Below are positions 1 to 12,306 of a stretch of 64,000 bases of DNA, piece after piece. The stretch comes from Rutstroemia sp. NJR-2017a BVV2 (Eukaryota; Ascomycota; Leotiomycetes; Helotiales; Rutstroemiaceae). Location of the stretch: contig NJPS01000010.1 in NCBI GenBank assembly GCA_002946415.1, forward strand, positions 558,001-622,000, given 5' to 3'. A program made the position numbers and the translations under genes. A model generated the notes under the pieces. That model saw nothing but the letters and a program-made list of their open reading frames with translations. It was not told the origin of the DNA and did no database searches. The stretch's first letter is position 1; every line of letters starts with the position of its first letter.

Positions 1-2477
1 AAACCCCAGGATGTTTACTCCCCGTCATACACAGCGTACTTGCGCCTTTGTTAACCCCCCACATCGCCACCCTCCCCTGATCCGGCGTCCCCCCACACCC
101 ACCTGCACTCGCCTCCAAACGAATCATCTCCTTTAGCTCCTTCCCTGTCGTACAGTAATAGCCATTGAACCCAAAACTACTCAATTTATCCGCCAACACC
201 AACGCACAGCTGCTCTTTTGGCCAATCACGCAGTAGCTGGAGATATCGAATTGAGAGGACCCGTTGGGATCGCATTTGCCTCCCGTAGCTTTGCACACGG
301 AGTTTGTGCGTGGCTGAGGACAGACGTTGGCGTCGTTGGAGCAGATTTGCTGGTCGTCGGTATATTTGTCCGCTAGGTCCCAGCAGTCGGCCATCCAGCC
401 GCCGCGGTCGTCGACGGTGCATTGTACACCATTGGGCCCGGGCGAGGAGAGAGGGATGGCTACTTCGCTTGTGGGTGCAGGGGGTGGCGGTGGGTTTGCA
501 TCCGGAAGTGCGTTTTTGGGATCGAGAGGGGCATGTCGGCTGCCATCTCCGTTTATGGGTCTATATCCGGATTGGTAGAATTGATAGTCGTCAGGTCCGT
601 TTACCCATCCTGTTGCGGGATCGTCTTTGACGCATTTCTCGGTGATGTTCATGAAGCTGTCCCAGCAATCTTGCCATTGCAGACCTTGGGAGTGAGTGCC
701 ACGATACGCGTATCCTTCTACGTTGTTGGGAAGAGCGATGGCAATTTCACAGCCATCTGCAACTGCTGTTGCGACTACCGAATTGGCATTGAGTCCGGCA
801 GGTTTCTCACATTTGTCGTTGCATAAAACTACATTATATTAGTATGCGCAGGCTGAATGATCTGGGGAATTTGCAGTCGTACCTTCTCGCATCCAATACT
901 GAAGTTCCTTTGGAGCGACATCGCCCTTATCGGTTGTAACCTTTGAAGGTAGCTCGCTAACTTGGTTGCCACCACAGGATGGGTTATTAGAAGGATGCTC
1001 CCTCGGTTTGTCTGGTGGTGGCGGTGAGCTTGCTGGAGGAAGTGCCGCCTTGATTTTGTCCCACATATTGTAGTCGGAGTCACTGAAAGGAGTATACTCG
1101 TCATCAGAATCATCGCTGAAGTCCATGCAATCGCAATCCTTCCACTTATTGTTCTGATCCGCTAGACCTTTACATTTATGGTCTGTAGTTCCTCCACCGC
1201 ATTCGGCACAGCTCAGAATGTTCTCTGCGGAAGGACATTTTGCTTCTTTTTTACAAGCACAGTCTATGTGCAGACCCTAGGCTAGGATTAGTTGTCGCTC
1301 ATGGCTGAATTAGCAGAGGTATTAGTTACTTACAGCTGTACATTTCTCATCTGCTTCTCCCTTGCAATCATCAGCCGAGCAATTAGGCTCGTCGTCACCA
1401 GTTGGGCAATCCTCTTTACACATGCAGCCAACGGAAGGCCCGGATTGACACCAACCATTTTTGCCATCACAATCCGAGCACTTATCTTGTGGAGTCTCTG
1501 GGCATTGCTTTTTGGGTCTTCCGGTTCCCGGTGGAACAGGGGGAAAAGCTGGAGGTGGGATTGGGAAAGGGAAGATTGGAGGTGGGAGCGTTGTTCTAGA
1601 AAATGAAAGTTAGAAAAGGAAATTTGATGCAAGATCTTGTATATGGATCAATTACCCTGACTTTCCACACTTGCACCCTTGATATGGAGTTCCAATGGCG
1701 GACCCAACATCACCCTTGCCTAGCTATACATCAGATTTGGTTCTTCGACAATTAGGTAAGAAGCTTACATTTTCCATTTCCATCATCACCACCACAACTA
1801 TCACAAGTAATATCACCGGCAGGACATCCTGCGCAGTAAACCAAGAACGATTTCCCAGCGCTATCCTTCCCAGGAAATCTTTTGTCACAGATCCCCGCAG
1901 TTTTGGTGCAACCACCGCATGCTGAGTTGTCGCACGTGAAAGTATTCTGCCCATTACCTTTATGCTCCGGACAGACTTTCGTGGCGTCACCGGGATCAAT
2001 CCCTCCATCGTCTGCTGTGCAACCGCAACCTTGAAACCCTACGCTTGAGTTGCCAGTTCCTTTGCACTGAAAGTCTGGTCAGTCATACTTATACTAATTG
2101 CTCGAGGGATGCACTTACAATACCACCACCAGCATCACCTCCACATGCAGAGCAGAGTATCTCGTCGTTTGTGCAACATCCACAAATTGGGAAACCTTGC
2201 TGTGTTTGAATGTTGCAGACACCTGGTGCAGGAATATCGATACAATCTTTGGCAAAACAAGAAACTGGAAATGTGTTAGAAAATCATAAATGTTCAATGT
2301 CTGAAGTGAAAACATACAAGGAGTTTGTCCTCGATTCTGCGGACATGGACCATTTGCCGGTGGAAAGACGATCTGATTCTGTCTCCTCACCACCGAGTGT
2401 ATATCTGCAGAAGATCCGAACACGGACGTAAAAAAGAAAGCCCCCACAGTGGCGGCAAGAAATGAGTGTCTAGCCAT
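1..2477 (-). CDS. Large cysteine-rich secreted protein, 3' end beyond the window
   Basis: The start is ATG at 2477, followed by a hydrophobic signal peptide (about residues 1-22) and a VVRRQ dibasic site. Seven exons give one open frame: 2477-2318, 2264-2119, 2066-1769, 1719-1656, 1595-1334, 1276-883 and 828-1. All introns are GT-AG; the last carries a TACTAAT branch site. At least 717 codons are present and the frame is still open at base 1. The N-terminal half has dense CxxC/CGGC-type clusters, then a proline-rich linker (exon 5), more Cys clusters and an acidic Asp/Ser/Glu stretch. The C-terminal half (exon 7) has spaced Cys and Trp residues, loosely like fungal secreted glycan-binding (Y3-type) domains, but I cannot confirm that family. 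It is probably extracellular or wall-associated. Function unknown. Confidence 0.75.
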
Positions 2478-3369
2478 CACTTCAAGACTATGATATAGAC
2501 TGTAAGAAATAACTAGAAACGACGATGAAAAGCTTGCAGAACCTGTCCATACCATGGGCAAGCCAGACACTGATATAGCATCGTGGGCTACCGCATCAAG
2601 CGATAAGAGTGTGCTATTCCCATCCATAATGTTCAGGTTACTCCGCTTAGTCGTTGCGTATCCCAAAATGGCGGATGAGGCACTCTGCTAGGATCTCAGT
2701 AAAGGTGCTTTCAGCCGCACATGGATGTAAGCAAGTTAAGCTTATCTAAGGTCGCGATTTGGGGGCGTGGGCGACGATAACCGTGAGCGAAGGATCTGCG
2801 TGGAGGCGTTTGCGCTTGGCGTGCATATTAACTGTGTCTTGTGATTGGATAATTCTAGTGACAAAGGGGAAGTATTACATCATATCTTGTGTCTGATTTG
2901 TTCATCTCTGGATTTAGTATTAAGGTACCGCATAGAGTGTGATTGGGAGATTAGGAGGTTTATTCTGGGGTGCATCCTGCGGCGAGCCGACCCTTGGCAT
3001 TTGAGGTAGCCGTTCGGGTTACTTCATCCGTCCTAAATGGTAATGGAACATGAAACTTTCTTTTATATGAGGTTGTTTATGCTTTTTGTAGATGGGATAT
3101 AGCCTATTCGACCGGTAAGTGTCATGTTAGGTGGAGGCTGAAGCCGCTTAAGTGAAGGTGGAAAATAGTTCACCGGAACATGAATAGAAATAGTTATCAG
3201 ATGAGAGTTAGTGCAATCCTTCGCGTCTTACCTACTGCTGCTTTGATATGCTCGAGAAAGCAGTCTATCACTGACTGAGATGATGGAGTCAATATTAAAC
3301 GGAGACTTTCCATACACTTACCTCTAGATAGTAGCTTTTCGTCGATCATTTTTCATTCAGTCTTTCGCT
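2478..3369. promoter_or_regulatory. Shared upstream region of two divergent secreted-protein genes
   Basis: These 892 bases separate the start codons of the Cys-rich protein (minus) and the M35-like protease (plus). I see no coding frame, tRNA or clear repeat. It must hold both promoters; no specific operator is evident. Confidence 0.4.
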
Positions 3370-4588
3370 ATGCATTCCTCCTTTCTTTTCTTCTCTCTTG
3401 CTGCAGCACTCATCCCCTTCACTCAAGCAGTCAACTACTATGTAGACCCTAAGTGCGACACGAAGTACCCTGATATCTCGAAAACTTCGTTCCCTGAGGC
3501 TTGGGATATGGCCAAGAACGTTCTTGCTAAAATGACCACGGGTAATGATGCCGGCGAACAAGTTGCCTATGCGACCTTGTTCAAAGCAGGTGTGCTTCAA
3601 CGCCCAATAATCATGGGTATGTTTTCACCACTGCAGGAAAATAAGTAAAAGTTTTAACAGTCAACAGGCTATTTCGGAACATTCTCCTCAATGACAGTAG
3701 TCAGTACTCCTGAACAAGCAGAAATCATCTACGCCTGCGATAACGACGACCGCTGGGTCAAAGCAAAAGACGAGAATGGCGAAGAACGAGATGGTGATCA
3801 CTGGGTAGATCCAGTTTACCACATGAGAGCAGAAAAAGCTTTATCTTGCAGAAAAGGCACTGCCATCATGACAACTTACAGGGGGTTCCTTCCAAACACA
3901 CAAGGCTGGCAAGGGCCGAGAACTGTCATCTCAGTCTGCGATAAACTGAGTCGAAGCTACACAGGATGGGCGACGGTATCCAAATTCGAGGATAGAATAC
4001 TTGCCGGAGATATGGTACCACCAGATGGAGGCGATCCCATCAAGGTCCCTTCGATTCTTGACAATCCTTGTACGAGTCGCACAATTTTGCACGAGGTGCG
4101 TAGCATTCCTTTCGATCTCCAAAACTCAGTACTGACAATTGGATTAGGTGTTCCATTCTCATCTCGTTACCCCACCCAGTAAGTGTTACCTCACCGCCCC
4201 AAACACACACAGACAGCTACTGATATGACATAGAAAAGGATGTTAAAGTAGTAGGGGGCAAGGCTTATGGATGGGCTCGAGCCAGTGCTTTATCGGCAAC
4301 TGATCAACTCACGAACGCAGACAACTACGTACGTATCGCGTGTATGGTATGGCCAATTGTGAACGATTGCTGACGACGATTTATCTTCAGGCTATATATG
4401 CGTTCGCCAACTATCTGAAAGGCTATCGCGTTGGCGACACTGACTCGCAAAAACGAAAAGGAACATTGATCCAAGTCAACGCCGCAACGAAAAGGGCCAT
4501 GAAAGCGATCCGTAGTATTCCGAAGAGATGTCGAGACTGGCTACATCGGAGAGAAAATAAGGGTTGTGGCGTACAGATCGAGGGTTGA
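3370..4588 (+). CDS. Deuterolysin-like (M35) secreted metalloprotease, probably impaired
   Basis: Five exons: 3370-3616, 3668-4095, 4148-4178, 4234-4328, 4391-4588; 332 residues. Residues 1-20 are a signal peptide ending FTQA. The zinc motif HExxH reads H224-E-V-F-H228 and is split by an intron: HE ends exon 2 and VFH opens the 31-base exon 3. After it comes AYGWARASAL and NADNYAIYAFANYL, as in the helix following the catalytic site of M35 (aspzincin) proteases. In family members the third zinc ligand is the Asp of GTxDxxYG; here the aligned residues are VVGGKAYG (241-248), so Gly244 stands where Asp is expected. The nearest Asp is 238. The protein may be inactive as a protease or use another ligand. 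The family assignment rests on HExxH, YG and NAD-NYA and is fairly firm. Confidence 0.8.
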
Positions 4589-5032
4589 GATGCGGAGAGG
4601 TTATTGATTCTTGCTCGTAGATATCTTGGTCTGGTGTACTGGAGTAGGCGTCTGGGATGCAATTTATGTGATTTTCTTTTGAACCTCTCCTGATGATCAC
4701 CGCAGAGATGCTATACTGGACGGTAACGTACGTCGCTAATAAGTTAGTAACATCACCAACGGAAACCTACAGCCGCCGCAAAATGTCAAATATGATCTCT
4801 CCAGACCTTCAGTATAATATTTGTTTTTGATTCATGTCTTGTAAAGCTACATTGAAGGAGGAAGATATAAGAAAATCTTCCTAGGATCTAAATAGATCAT
4901 GCATATTTTCGCAGCCCAACGCCTTGCAGATCCAGCCATTGTACATTTAACTATGCGTTGTCTTCATTATCCACCGGTAGTTCGTTTTCGCCGTATAAGC
5001 ATCAAGTTCCTCAAACGCCTGAGCCCAAACGC
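4589..5032. other. Convergent 3' intergenic region
   Basis: 444 bases between the convergent stops of the M35-like gene and the telomere-type OB protein gene. No gene or repeat seen; presumably both 3' UTRs. Confidence 0.4.
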
Positions 5033-8000
5033 TCACTTCTTGGTCTTCTCCGGACTTTGCCCCTTTGCAGCAGACTTTGCTTCCATTACCGCTGTAACCT
5101 TCTGAACCTGTTCTCTAGATCCTTCATCCAATCCGTGAAACCATTCCTTCAAGTCTTTCACATGTTTCTTTTCCGCATGTCCGAACTCGACTGGCGGTCC
5201 TTTGACTTCGACTTCCGTACCTTCCTCCTTAAATACGGCCCAGCTACTTCCTTCCTCCGATTTCAGGCTGAAGCCTTTCCCTTTTGCAGCGATGACCGTG
5301 AAGTCTCGCAGTAAAACACCATCTCCCACTACAGGAGTGGGAAGAGCGTCTTTGTATGGGCGGTAGACAACGACTTCCACGACAGTGTTAGGAAAAGTAG
5401 ATTGATCGATCACGGTAAACGTGGTAAGATAATGCTTGGCCCCAGATTTGGCCTTTTGCGGCTCTGGAGGTATGCTCGTGACAATGGCCAAGACATCGAC
5501 CCTTGAATTCTTTTTGGGGCGAAGCCCGTTGAGCCTTGTAAACTCGCTCAGTTCAGTTCGAAAGTAGCGGTTAAGTCGAACCTTAGGGTCTGATGCCCCA
5601 CGAAGATGATGACCTGCTTTGACTGGTGACTCAAGCGATTCGATTGCCAATTGAGCGCTCACGTCATGACCATGTGGCGTCTCCTCCTCATCCAGAATAG
5701 GAGATGGCGATCTGCTAGTACGAGTGTTGCTGACTTTGGGTGGCACTTTGTTCTCTTTATTAGATTTGACAGGAGTAGTGGGAGCGTGCATAAGAGGCTG
5801 AGTCTTTTGGGACCTAGTTTTCCGTGGGCTTGTGATGACGTTTCCCTTACGGCTTTTCTTAGCTGCCTTAGTGGCCCGCTGGCCGCCTTTGCTGCTCTTT
5901 GGGGTGCTAGGAGGCTCTTCCTGAGTAACTTCGTTCGTGTCTACTCTGGATTCGACATCTTCGGACTGATCCTCGTCTATGATTGTTTTGGTTTCAGTGA
6001 TGAGTTCTTCCTTGACGTGAATGTGAGGTTTAGCTTGAGCCGAATCATGATCATTGTCTGACTCATTTTCCAAATCCATATCGGTCTCTCTCAGAATGAC
6101 ACTCTCGATTTGTATCCCCTCAATTTTCCCTTGCTCAGTATCGTCCTGGTGAAGTGCTGGTGTCTCGTCGTTGGCAAGTTCAGTCTCGGTGTGCACAACT
6201 TCGCTACTTTGAACTTCGATAATCTCAGTCTTCGTTACCTCAACATCTGTATCAATGACCTCAATGTCCGAATCAATGGCGTTGGTATCAACCGCTTCAG
6301 CATCATGCAGTATTGCTAAGTCCGTATCGGGATCTTCCCGTTGCAACTCTTGAGTTTCGTTTTCAGTCGCCCTAGTAGTTGAGTCCTCAACCGCAGCGTC
6401 TGTAGCCGAAGCTACATCTAGCACCATAGACTCAGACGCGGCAACAACTTCAGACGACTCCAAGGTCACCTCTACGTCTTCTGAGTCGTCAACGGCAAAG
6501 TCAACATCAGTGCTAATCGCTGGGGCTTCATTCAATATGGTTGATTCAGATTCAATGACCGTCTGTTCAACCTCTTGAACCGCCTCTTCGTAGATTTCGG
6601 AATTATCGTCGTCAACTTCTGAATCATATGTCTTTTCTTCAACCTCTATCTGAGTATCTCTAGAGTCATGCCAAGATTCCATGTCCTCGTCATCTTCTCC
6701 TAGCTCCTCCTGCAGCTGCGATTGCAACTGATCAGATACCGATAGATCAGATACTTGTGAAAATGTAGCTTTTTGTGTATCATCGGGAGTAGGTAGCTGG
6801 CCGTTACTGCCGCGCCTAACTGGGCCATCCGCATTGGTACCAGATTGGGGATGTGGTACATCTTCAGGCTTTTCTACGGAGCTTTCGGTATCCACATCAT
6901 CAGCGGGAGGAATGGGATAGGTCGTATTGGTATCTTCTTCAGTCTCTTCATTGGCATCTTCATCGTCCTCGCTAGCACCATCCACACCGAAGACACTCGA
7001 AAATAGGGAACCTTGCTTTCGAGGAGTCCTGCTCCAACCAGATCTAGAGGCCTGGTCGACCTTGGCTGAGGTCTTGGCTGCACCCTCGGCAGGTGTAGAG
7101 ACTGCAGATGCAGCCTGTAGAACCGGCTTATCCGGACCTTCCGCTTTGTTGATCAACTCTCCAGAGCTAGAAACATCATTTTGCAAAGCCTTGTCATTAT
7201 CCCGTTCGAGCAGCTCCTCCTTCGATGCCAGTTCATCAGGCAAGGTTTGATCATCAAGGACGGGATATCGAATGGCCTGTTCCGTAGGAGCTGAAGGTTC
7301 GGCTTGATGAACTTCATTGTGACTCTCAGACATCTCCTCTAGCTTGGCAGAGGCATGCGATTCATCTTCAACTAAAGCTCCGGAAGTTTCAGCAGGCTCT
7401 GGCGTCGGTGCGAGATTCTCCTCATCCTCCGCCAAATCTACACGTGGCGCAGAAAATTTCTCAGTATTATCCTCGTCCTTCTCCAATTCCATAGAATCAC
7501 TGACGTTATCCTTTGGTTCAGGCTGTGCCTCAGTCTCAGATGATTCTAACTTCTCTAAAAGTCCGTCAAGATTATCTGTGTCTTGCTCCCTCGCCGAGTT
7601 ATCGTCCGGATTCGGTGGGCTGACTGTAGTCTCGTCGATATCCATGGACTCATACGCAGTGCTTTTATCCTGCTCAACACGCTGTTGCTCTGTGGTAGGA
7701 CTTTTTTCTCGGATGTGGGTTGTTGTGCTAGTATTGGATTGAGGTTGTAAGTCAGCCGCAGACTTCAACTGAGGTTCGGAAAAGCTATCTCCCTCTTCCT
7801 CTTCTTCTTTATCCGCATCTGCATCCCCGTCCTCATCCCCGTCCTCATCCGCGTCCTCATCCGCGTCTTCGTCCACATCCATTTCCTGTGTCGCAATAGC
7901 GCTTGCGCGGGGCAACTCATCATCATCGTCGTGTAAGGAACGATGTTCGATCGACTCTACTGACGACACCCTCACGACAAGTTCAGACTTAGGTGCATGC

Positions 8001-10514
8001 GCAGAATTAGCGTTTTCTTCCTCGCCATAACTTTCTTCGTATTGGCTATCGTTCTCCTCATGTTCACCATCACTTTCCTCGTCTTGGCGATCACTTTCAT
8101 CCTCCTCTCCAGAATCTGATTCACTGCGCTCGGCATCACTCTCCGGTCGTGGTTCAGATTGGTGAACATGTCGGGCTGGGGGAGGTACAGGTTCTGACGC
8201 TCCATCGTCAACATCTTCCTCGTCAGAAGAGAGAAGATCAATAATTTCTGGCTCTCCTTGCGGCTGGTGTTGGGGCCGGGGGTCCTCGTCATCCATGTCT
8301 TCCTCAGAATAGCTCTCCTCGTCCTCGTCATCGAAGTCTTCCCCACTCCCGTAATCTTTCTCCTCTGGGTGATTATCATAACTCTTTTCTACGTCCTTTT
8401 CATCGTTTTCATCATACCTGTAGTCATCGGAATACTCTTCCTCGTAATCTGCCGGATATTTGGGACGGCCTTTTTCTGATACATATTGTTCCTCCTCATC
8501 GTAACCGCCGTCTTCATCTTCGACCTCATCAAAGTCCTCATCGTCTTGTCCAGCTTCCTCAATTTTCTCCACACGATATCGAGCATTTGGCACATAATTA
8601 TTTTCATCATCTTGTATACTCTCATCAGAATAGCCTTCTGCATCCTCGTCACCATGCTCATCGTCTTCAGTCAAATCGACAGTCTGTGATTGAGCAGATG
8701 CCGATCGATCCATGCGCGGAAGTAAAGGATATGGACTGTGCCCCGTTGAATGAGAATGTCGATCTTCTGGGTCCGGATAGGTAGCGCTTGGCTGGGCCTG
8801 CCAATTGCTGCTGGAGTGGGGATTGATCTGATCAGGGTCTGGATAGTTGAGGTGACCCTCATCGTCCGTCTTATCTGCATCGTATACTTCATCATGTGCA
8901 GGAACAGGCGAGGAAGCGACTGCCGCAAAGTTATGCTCGGATGGTTGCTGAGCATTCTCCTCAACAACAAACCGATCCTGCCCGCTTGAAGCAATTAAAG
9001 GATCCACATGCTGAAAAAAGGACCCGTCCCCATACGTAGCTGTCGAGTCTTGGAAGGCTGTTGTTTCAGAGGTACTATTTGGCTGAGGAGGGGTGGCGTT
9101 GTATAAGTCATCTTCCCTGCCAGTGAAGGGTTGTCGGTGGCTATCTTCCAGCGATGCTGTGTCTCCAGTGGCATTGAGGCTGTCAGGAACGTCGTGAGGA
9201 AACATCTCGATTTGCTTAGTCACCAATGGCGAGACAAGAGGCAGTCCTTCGGAAGGCTGAGGTCGCAGCTCAGGCGAAGTTGGGAAGTTCTCACTCGGTG
9301 CGTCATCAAGAACAATTTTAGGAGCTTCCGTGGAGATATTGGGCAGACTGATAGTGTTCTCCAGTGTGCCCACCGGGGAAATATCTTGACGCTCGGTGGT
9401 TTGTGGGAGTGGTGATTGTACAGATCGCTCGTTGTACACCCTTGCCGTGCTTCCAATTTCTTGAATCTCAACAGTATCCATTTTCGTAAGGGCTTGCTCA
9501 GGCTGTGCCAATTCCGAGCTGTCGGGAGTATTATGCACTTCCATAGTCTGCACCCCTTCGTCCATCATAGTTGGTTCCTCATCCATCCTTGTTTCCGCTT
9601 TAGACATCTCCGCACTTATCAATTCAGGTTCCTCCAATTCTGGACTAGGACTCGGCGATCTGCTTGTCAATCTCCAGGTCGTACTGAGTCTGGTTCTCTT
9701 TCTGCCTTTACCACGAACTGATCCATCTTCCTGTTCGAATGGGTCGTAATCTGAATCGAACAAAGATCCATATGAAGTCCTGGCACGCTTTATGAATGCA
9801 GGAGAGGAGAACTCTTCGGCAATCGGCGCTGATCGTCTAACTGTGAAAGGCGAAGGTATTATTGTGACATCGTGAATCGGTAGCTCTTCTGTTTCTGTCA
9901 ATGCTGCTGTCGATGCCACTGTTGCTGTCGCTCTCTCAGTCTCGGTCTCGGGCTGATTCTGGGAAGTAGAAACAGCCGGTGTAGGAGCAGGCTCCGGATT
10001 TGATTGTTCAACATTGATATACTTAATTTCCTGCGACCCTTCTGGACAAAACTACCAGCATAAGGTTAGCTCATTCACTTCACGCCCGAAGTTCCCTTAC
10101 CTGAAGCAGTAGTTTCTCTGTGAACTTCAGCTCGAAATCCACTCCCCTCCCAGGTGTTGCGTTCAGAGCCACAGAAGCATCGGTGATCCAGTCGACCCCA
10201 TCCAAAGACAATATTACTTCATCGCCGCTTGCGATTCCAGATTTGGCAATGACCTTTGCGCTTGATCCTGAGAACTGTGCGCGCACTTGTCCTTTGTTCC
10301 GGCGCAATCGAAAATCCGGTTCTGCGAGGAGGAAAGCTACTGCACCAGTTGCAGAGCTGTATGGCCATGTAAGAGTAACTACAGCTTTTACAGCCCTTGA
10401 GCCTGGTGCTTCAAGGTCTGGTGTAAGCTCCGCGATGGGAATGTGCTTTAAGGACTCCAATGTTGACTTGACAATTCCATCTTGTTCTGTAGCTGCCATT
10501 GTTGCGTCGGTCAT
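5033..10514 (-). CDS. Large acidic protein with C-terminal telomeric POT1/Cdc13-type OB fold
   Basis: Two exons, 10514-10101 and 10051-5033, join in frame for 1,810 residues. The N-terminal 138 residues (exon 1) form a compact domain with alternating beta-like strands. Residues of about 180-1550 are a low-complexity, strongly acidic Glu/Asp/Ser region with Asp-Glu-Asp-Ala/Gly tandem repeats. A Lys/Arg-rich stretch follows (SPRKTRSQ). The C-terminal domain, residues 1631-1770 (bases about 5160-5575), starts LNRYFRTELSEF and contains RVDVLAIV, YLTTFTVIDQS and VVVYRPYKDALP. This is the pattern of the Telo_bind OB fold that binds single-stranded telomeric DNA in POT1 and Cdc13. Role inferred: telomere end protection or CST-like capping in the nucleus. 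Pot1 usually carries the OB folds N-terminally, so the layout fits a Cdc13-like protein better. Orthology not established. Confidence 0.85.
7811..7880. repeat. Coding minisatellite, acidic repeat
   Basis: Imperfect tandem 12-base units (variants of cctcatccccgt / cctcatccgcgt) inside the acidic region of the OB protein gene. On the minus strand they encode Asp-Glu-Asp-Ala/Gly repeats. Likely variable in length between strains. Confidence 0.7.
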
Positions 10515-10908
10515 TCCGAGATGGATGACTTCTCAAAGGTTTGTTCAATAGAAAGAGCATATCCTTCGCGTCATCGAATTACTGTAAATGGCAATAATTA
10601 GATTGTTCGTACTCGAGCGCGTTGTGAATTCTTCGTGTCGGCAAAGCCTCACCATTGGCGTCATCGGAACTTTTGAAAGTGAGACCGATGAAAGCGGCAA
10701 CATCCGCACCCACACCACTGCTTCATCCATCGTCTACTTTGCGTGAACATTCCGCAAATGGTGGTTTTAGTGAATAGAATCTCCAACCTGCTCTAGTCAC
10801 TACCGATATATACACGAGTGGGCCTAAATTCCAATAAGAGCTTCACGAAACTCTATCCTAGGACAGCAGGGCATTTATCCCCGCAAATTGTAGGGGACGT
10901 TGGAGGAA
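10515..10908. promoter_or_regulatory. Head-to-head promoter region of the OB-protein and monooxygenase genes
   Basis: 394 bases between two divergent ATGs (10514 minus, 10909 plus). No gene inside. Short divergent spacing suggests shared promoter elements; none identified. Confidence 0.4.
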
Positions 10909-12306
10909 ATGGGCTCTGTTCTTAAGATACCATTTGCTATTAAGAGAGTCGCCATTATTGGCGCCGGCCCCTCTGGACTAGCAGCAGCAAAGTTCCTTCT
11001 CGCCGAGAATCATTTCGACAAGGTCGACATTCTCGAGCAGCAAGCCGAAGTTGGAGGAGTCTGGAATTATACATCGAGTATCAGTGATAGCGTGACGATT
11101 CCATCAACCACTCCTCATGTGCCCCCCGATCGTCCGATAGTGCCAAAAGAGGGAGGTGCACCAATATTTACCAATCCTATGTACGATCGCCTCTATACGA
11201 ACATTCCGAAGGGACTGATGGGATTTTCGGATCAAGCGTTCAAGGCAGAATCTTTACTGTTTCCAACGCGGGAAGATGTTCAAGAGTACCTCATACGATA
11301 TTCTCAGGATGTGAGGCATCTTATCTCTTTCTCCACGCAAGTTCAAAATATAAGTTATGAAGATAACCACGGCTTCGATGCGTGGAAAGTTACTTCTAAA
11401 TCCACCATTACCAGCCAAGAGAGAACCACGGCATATGATGCCGTCATTGTCGCAAATGGGCATTACTCTGTTCCTTTTATACCTGCCGTGCCAGGTATCA
11501 AAGAATTCAATGCAACATATCCATCACTCATAAGTCATTCAAAGATATTTCGTTCGCCTGACTCTTTTGCAAACAAGAAAGTGATTGTGGTGGGCAACGC
11601 AGCATCAGGTTTGGATATTGGAACACAGATCAGTAAGGTCTGTAGAAAACCTCTCTTGAACTCTGTACGTCATTCATCAGACACGAGTCCTGGCGAGGAT
11701 AAGGAAGAAGTCCCCATCATTTCCGAGTATATGGTTGATGTTAGGGGCGTGAAGTTTGAGGATGGGCGAATCGAGAAGAACGTCGATGCAGTCGTGTATT
11801 GCACCGGCTATTTCTACTCTTACCCATTTCTCGAATCTCTCAGTCCGCCCATCATCACCACTGGTCGACGAGCGGTAGGGTTGTATCAGCAAGTGTTCAA
11901 TATCCGATACCCTACATTAGCATTTACAGCACTGGCGCAGAAGGTCATCCCTTTCCCGATATCCGAGGTTCAGTGTGCGGCAATCGCAAAGGTCTGGTCA
12001 AACAAGTTAGACTTGCCGAGTGTAGATGAGATGCATTCGTGGGAACGGGATAGAGTCAAAGAATATGGTGATGGGACATCATTCCACGTTCTAGGTTACC
12101 CCAAGGATGCGGAATATCTTAACGAGTTGCATGACTGGGTGAAGAGTGCTGAAGGTGGATTTAGTAAGGAACCCGCGTATTGGGATGCGGAGCAGAAATG
12201 GGTAAGGAGTATATATTCAGAGATAAGGAGGAAATTTCATGAAGACGGAGAGAAAGCAAAGACATTGAAAGAGTTGGGATTTGAATATGAAAGGCGAGTA
12301 GAGTAG
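10909..12306 (+). CDS. FAD/NADPH-dependent flavin monooxygenase (FMO family)
   Basis: Single exon, 465 residues from the first ATG (a TTG nine bases upstream is in frame but unlikely). Residues 14-23 are VAIIGAGPSG, the FAD-binding GxGxxG; the FAD ribose-binding Glu region (DILEQQAEVGGVWNY) follows. A second nucleotide site, VIVVGNAASG (residues 225-234), fits NADPH binding. Before it, ISHSKIF resembles the FMO signature with its conserved His. Length matches yeast Fmo1-like thiol-specific monooxygenases. It probably oxygenates a soft nucleophile (S or N) in the cytosol or at the ER; the substrate cannot be read from sequence. Nearby broken NRPS-like and methyltransferase genes raise the possibility of a former biosynthetic link, but an eIF4E2 gene lies between. 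Confidence 0.9.
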   Translation: MGSVLKIPFAIKRVAIIGAGPSGLAAAKFLLAENHFDKVDILEQQAEVGGVWNYTSSISDSVTIPSTTPHVPPDRPIVPKEGGAPIFTNPMYDRLYTNIPKGLMGFSDQAFKAESLLFPTREDVQEYLIRYSQDVRHLISFSTQVQNISYEDNHGFDAWKVTSKSTITSQERTTAYDAVIVANGHYSVPFIPAVPGIKEFNATYPSLISHSKIFRSPDSFANKKVIVVGNAASGLDIGTQISKVCRKPLLNSVRHSSDTSPGEDKEEVPIISEYMVDVRGVKFEDGRIEKNVDAVVYCTGYFYSYPFLESLSPPIITTGRRAVGLYQQVFNIRYPTLAFTALAQKVIPFPISEVQCAAIAKVWSNKLDLPSVDEMHSWERDRVKEYGDGTSFHVLGYPKDAEYLNELHDWVKSAEGGFSKEPAYWDAEQKWVRSIYSEIRRKFHEDGEKAKTLKELGFEYERRVE

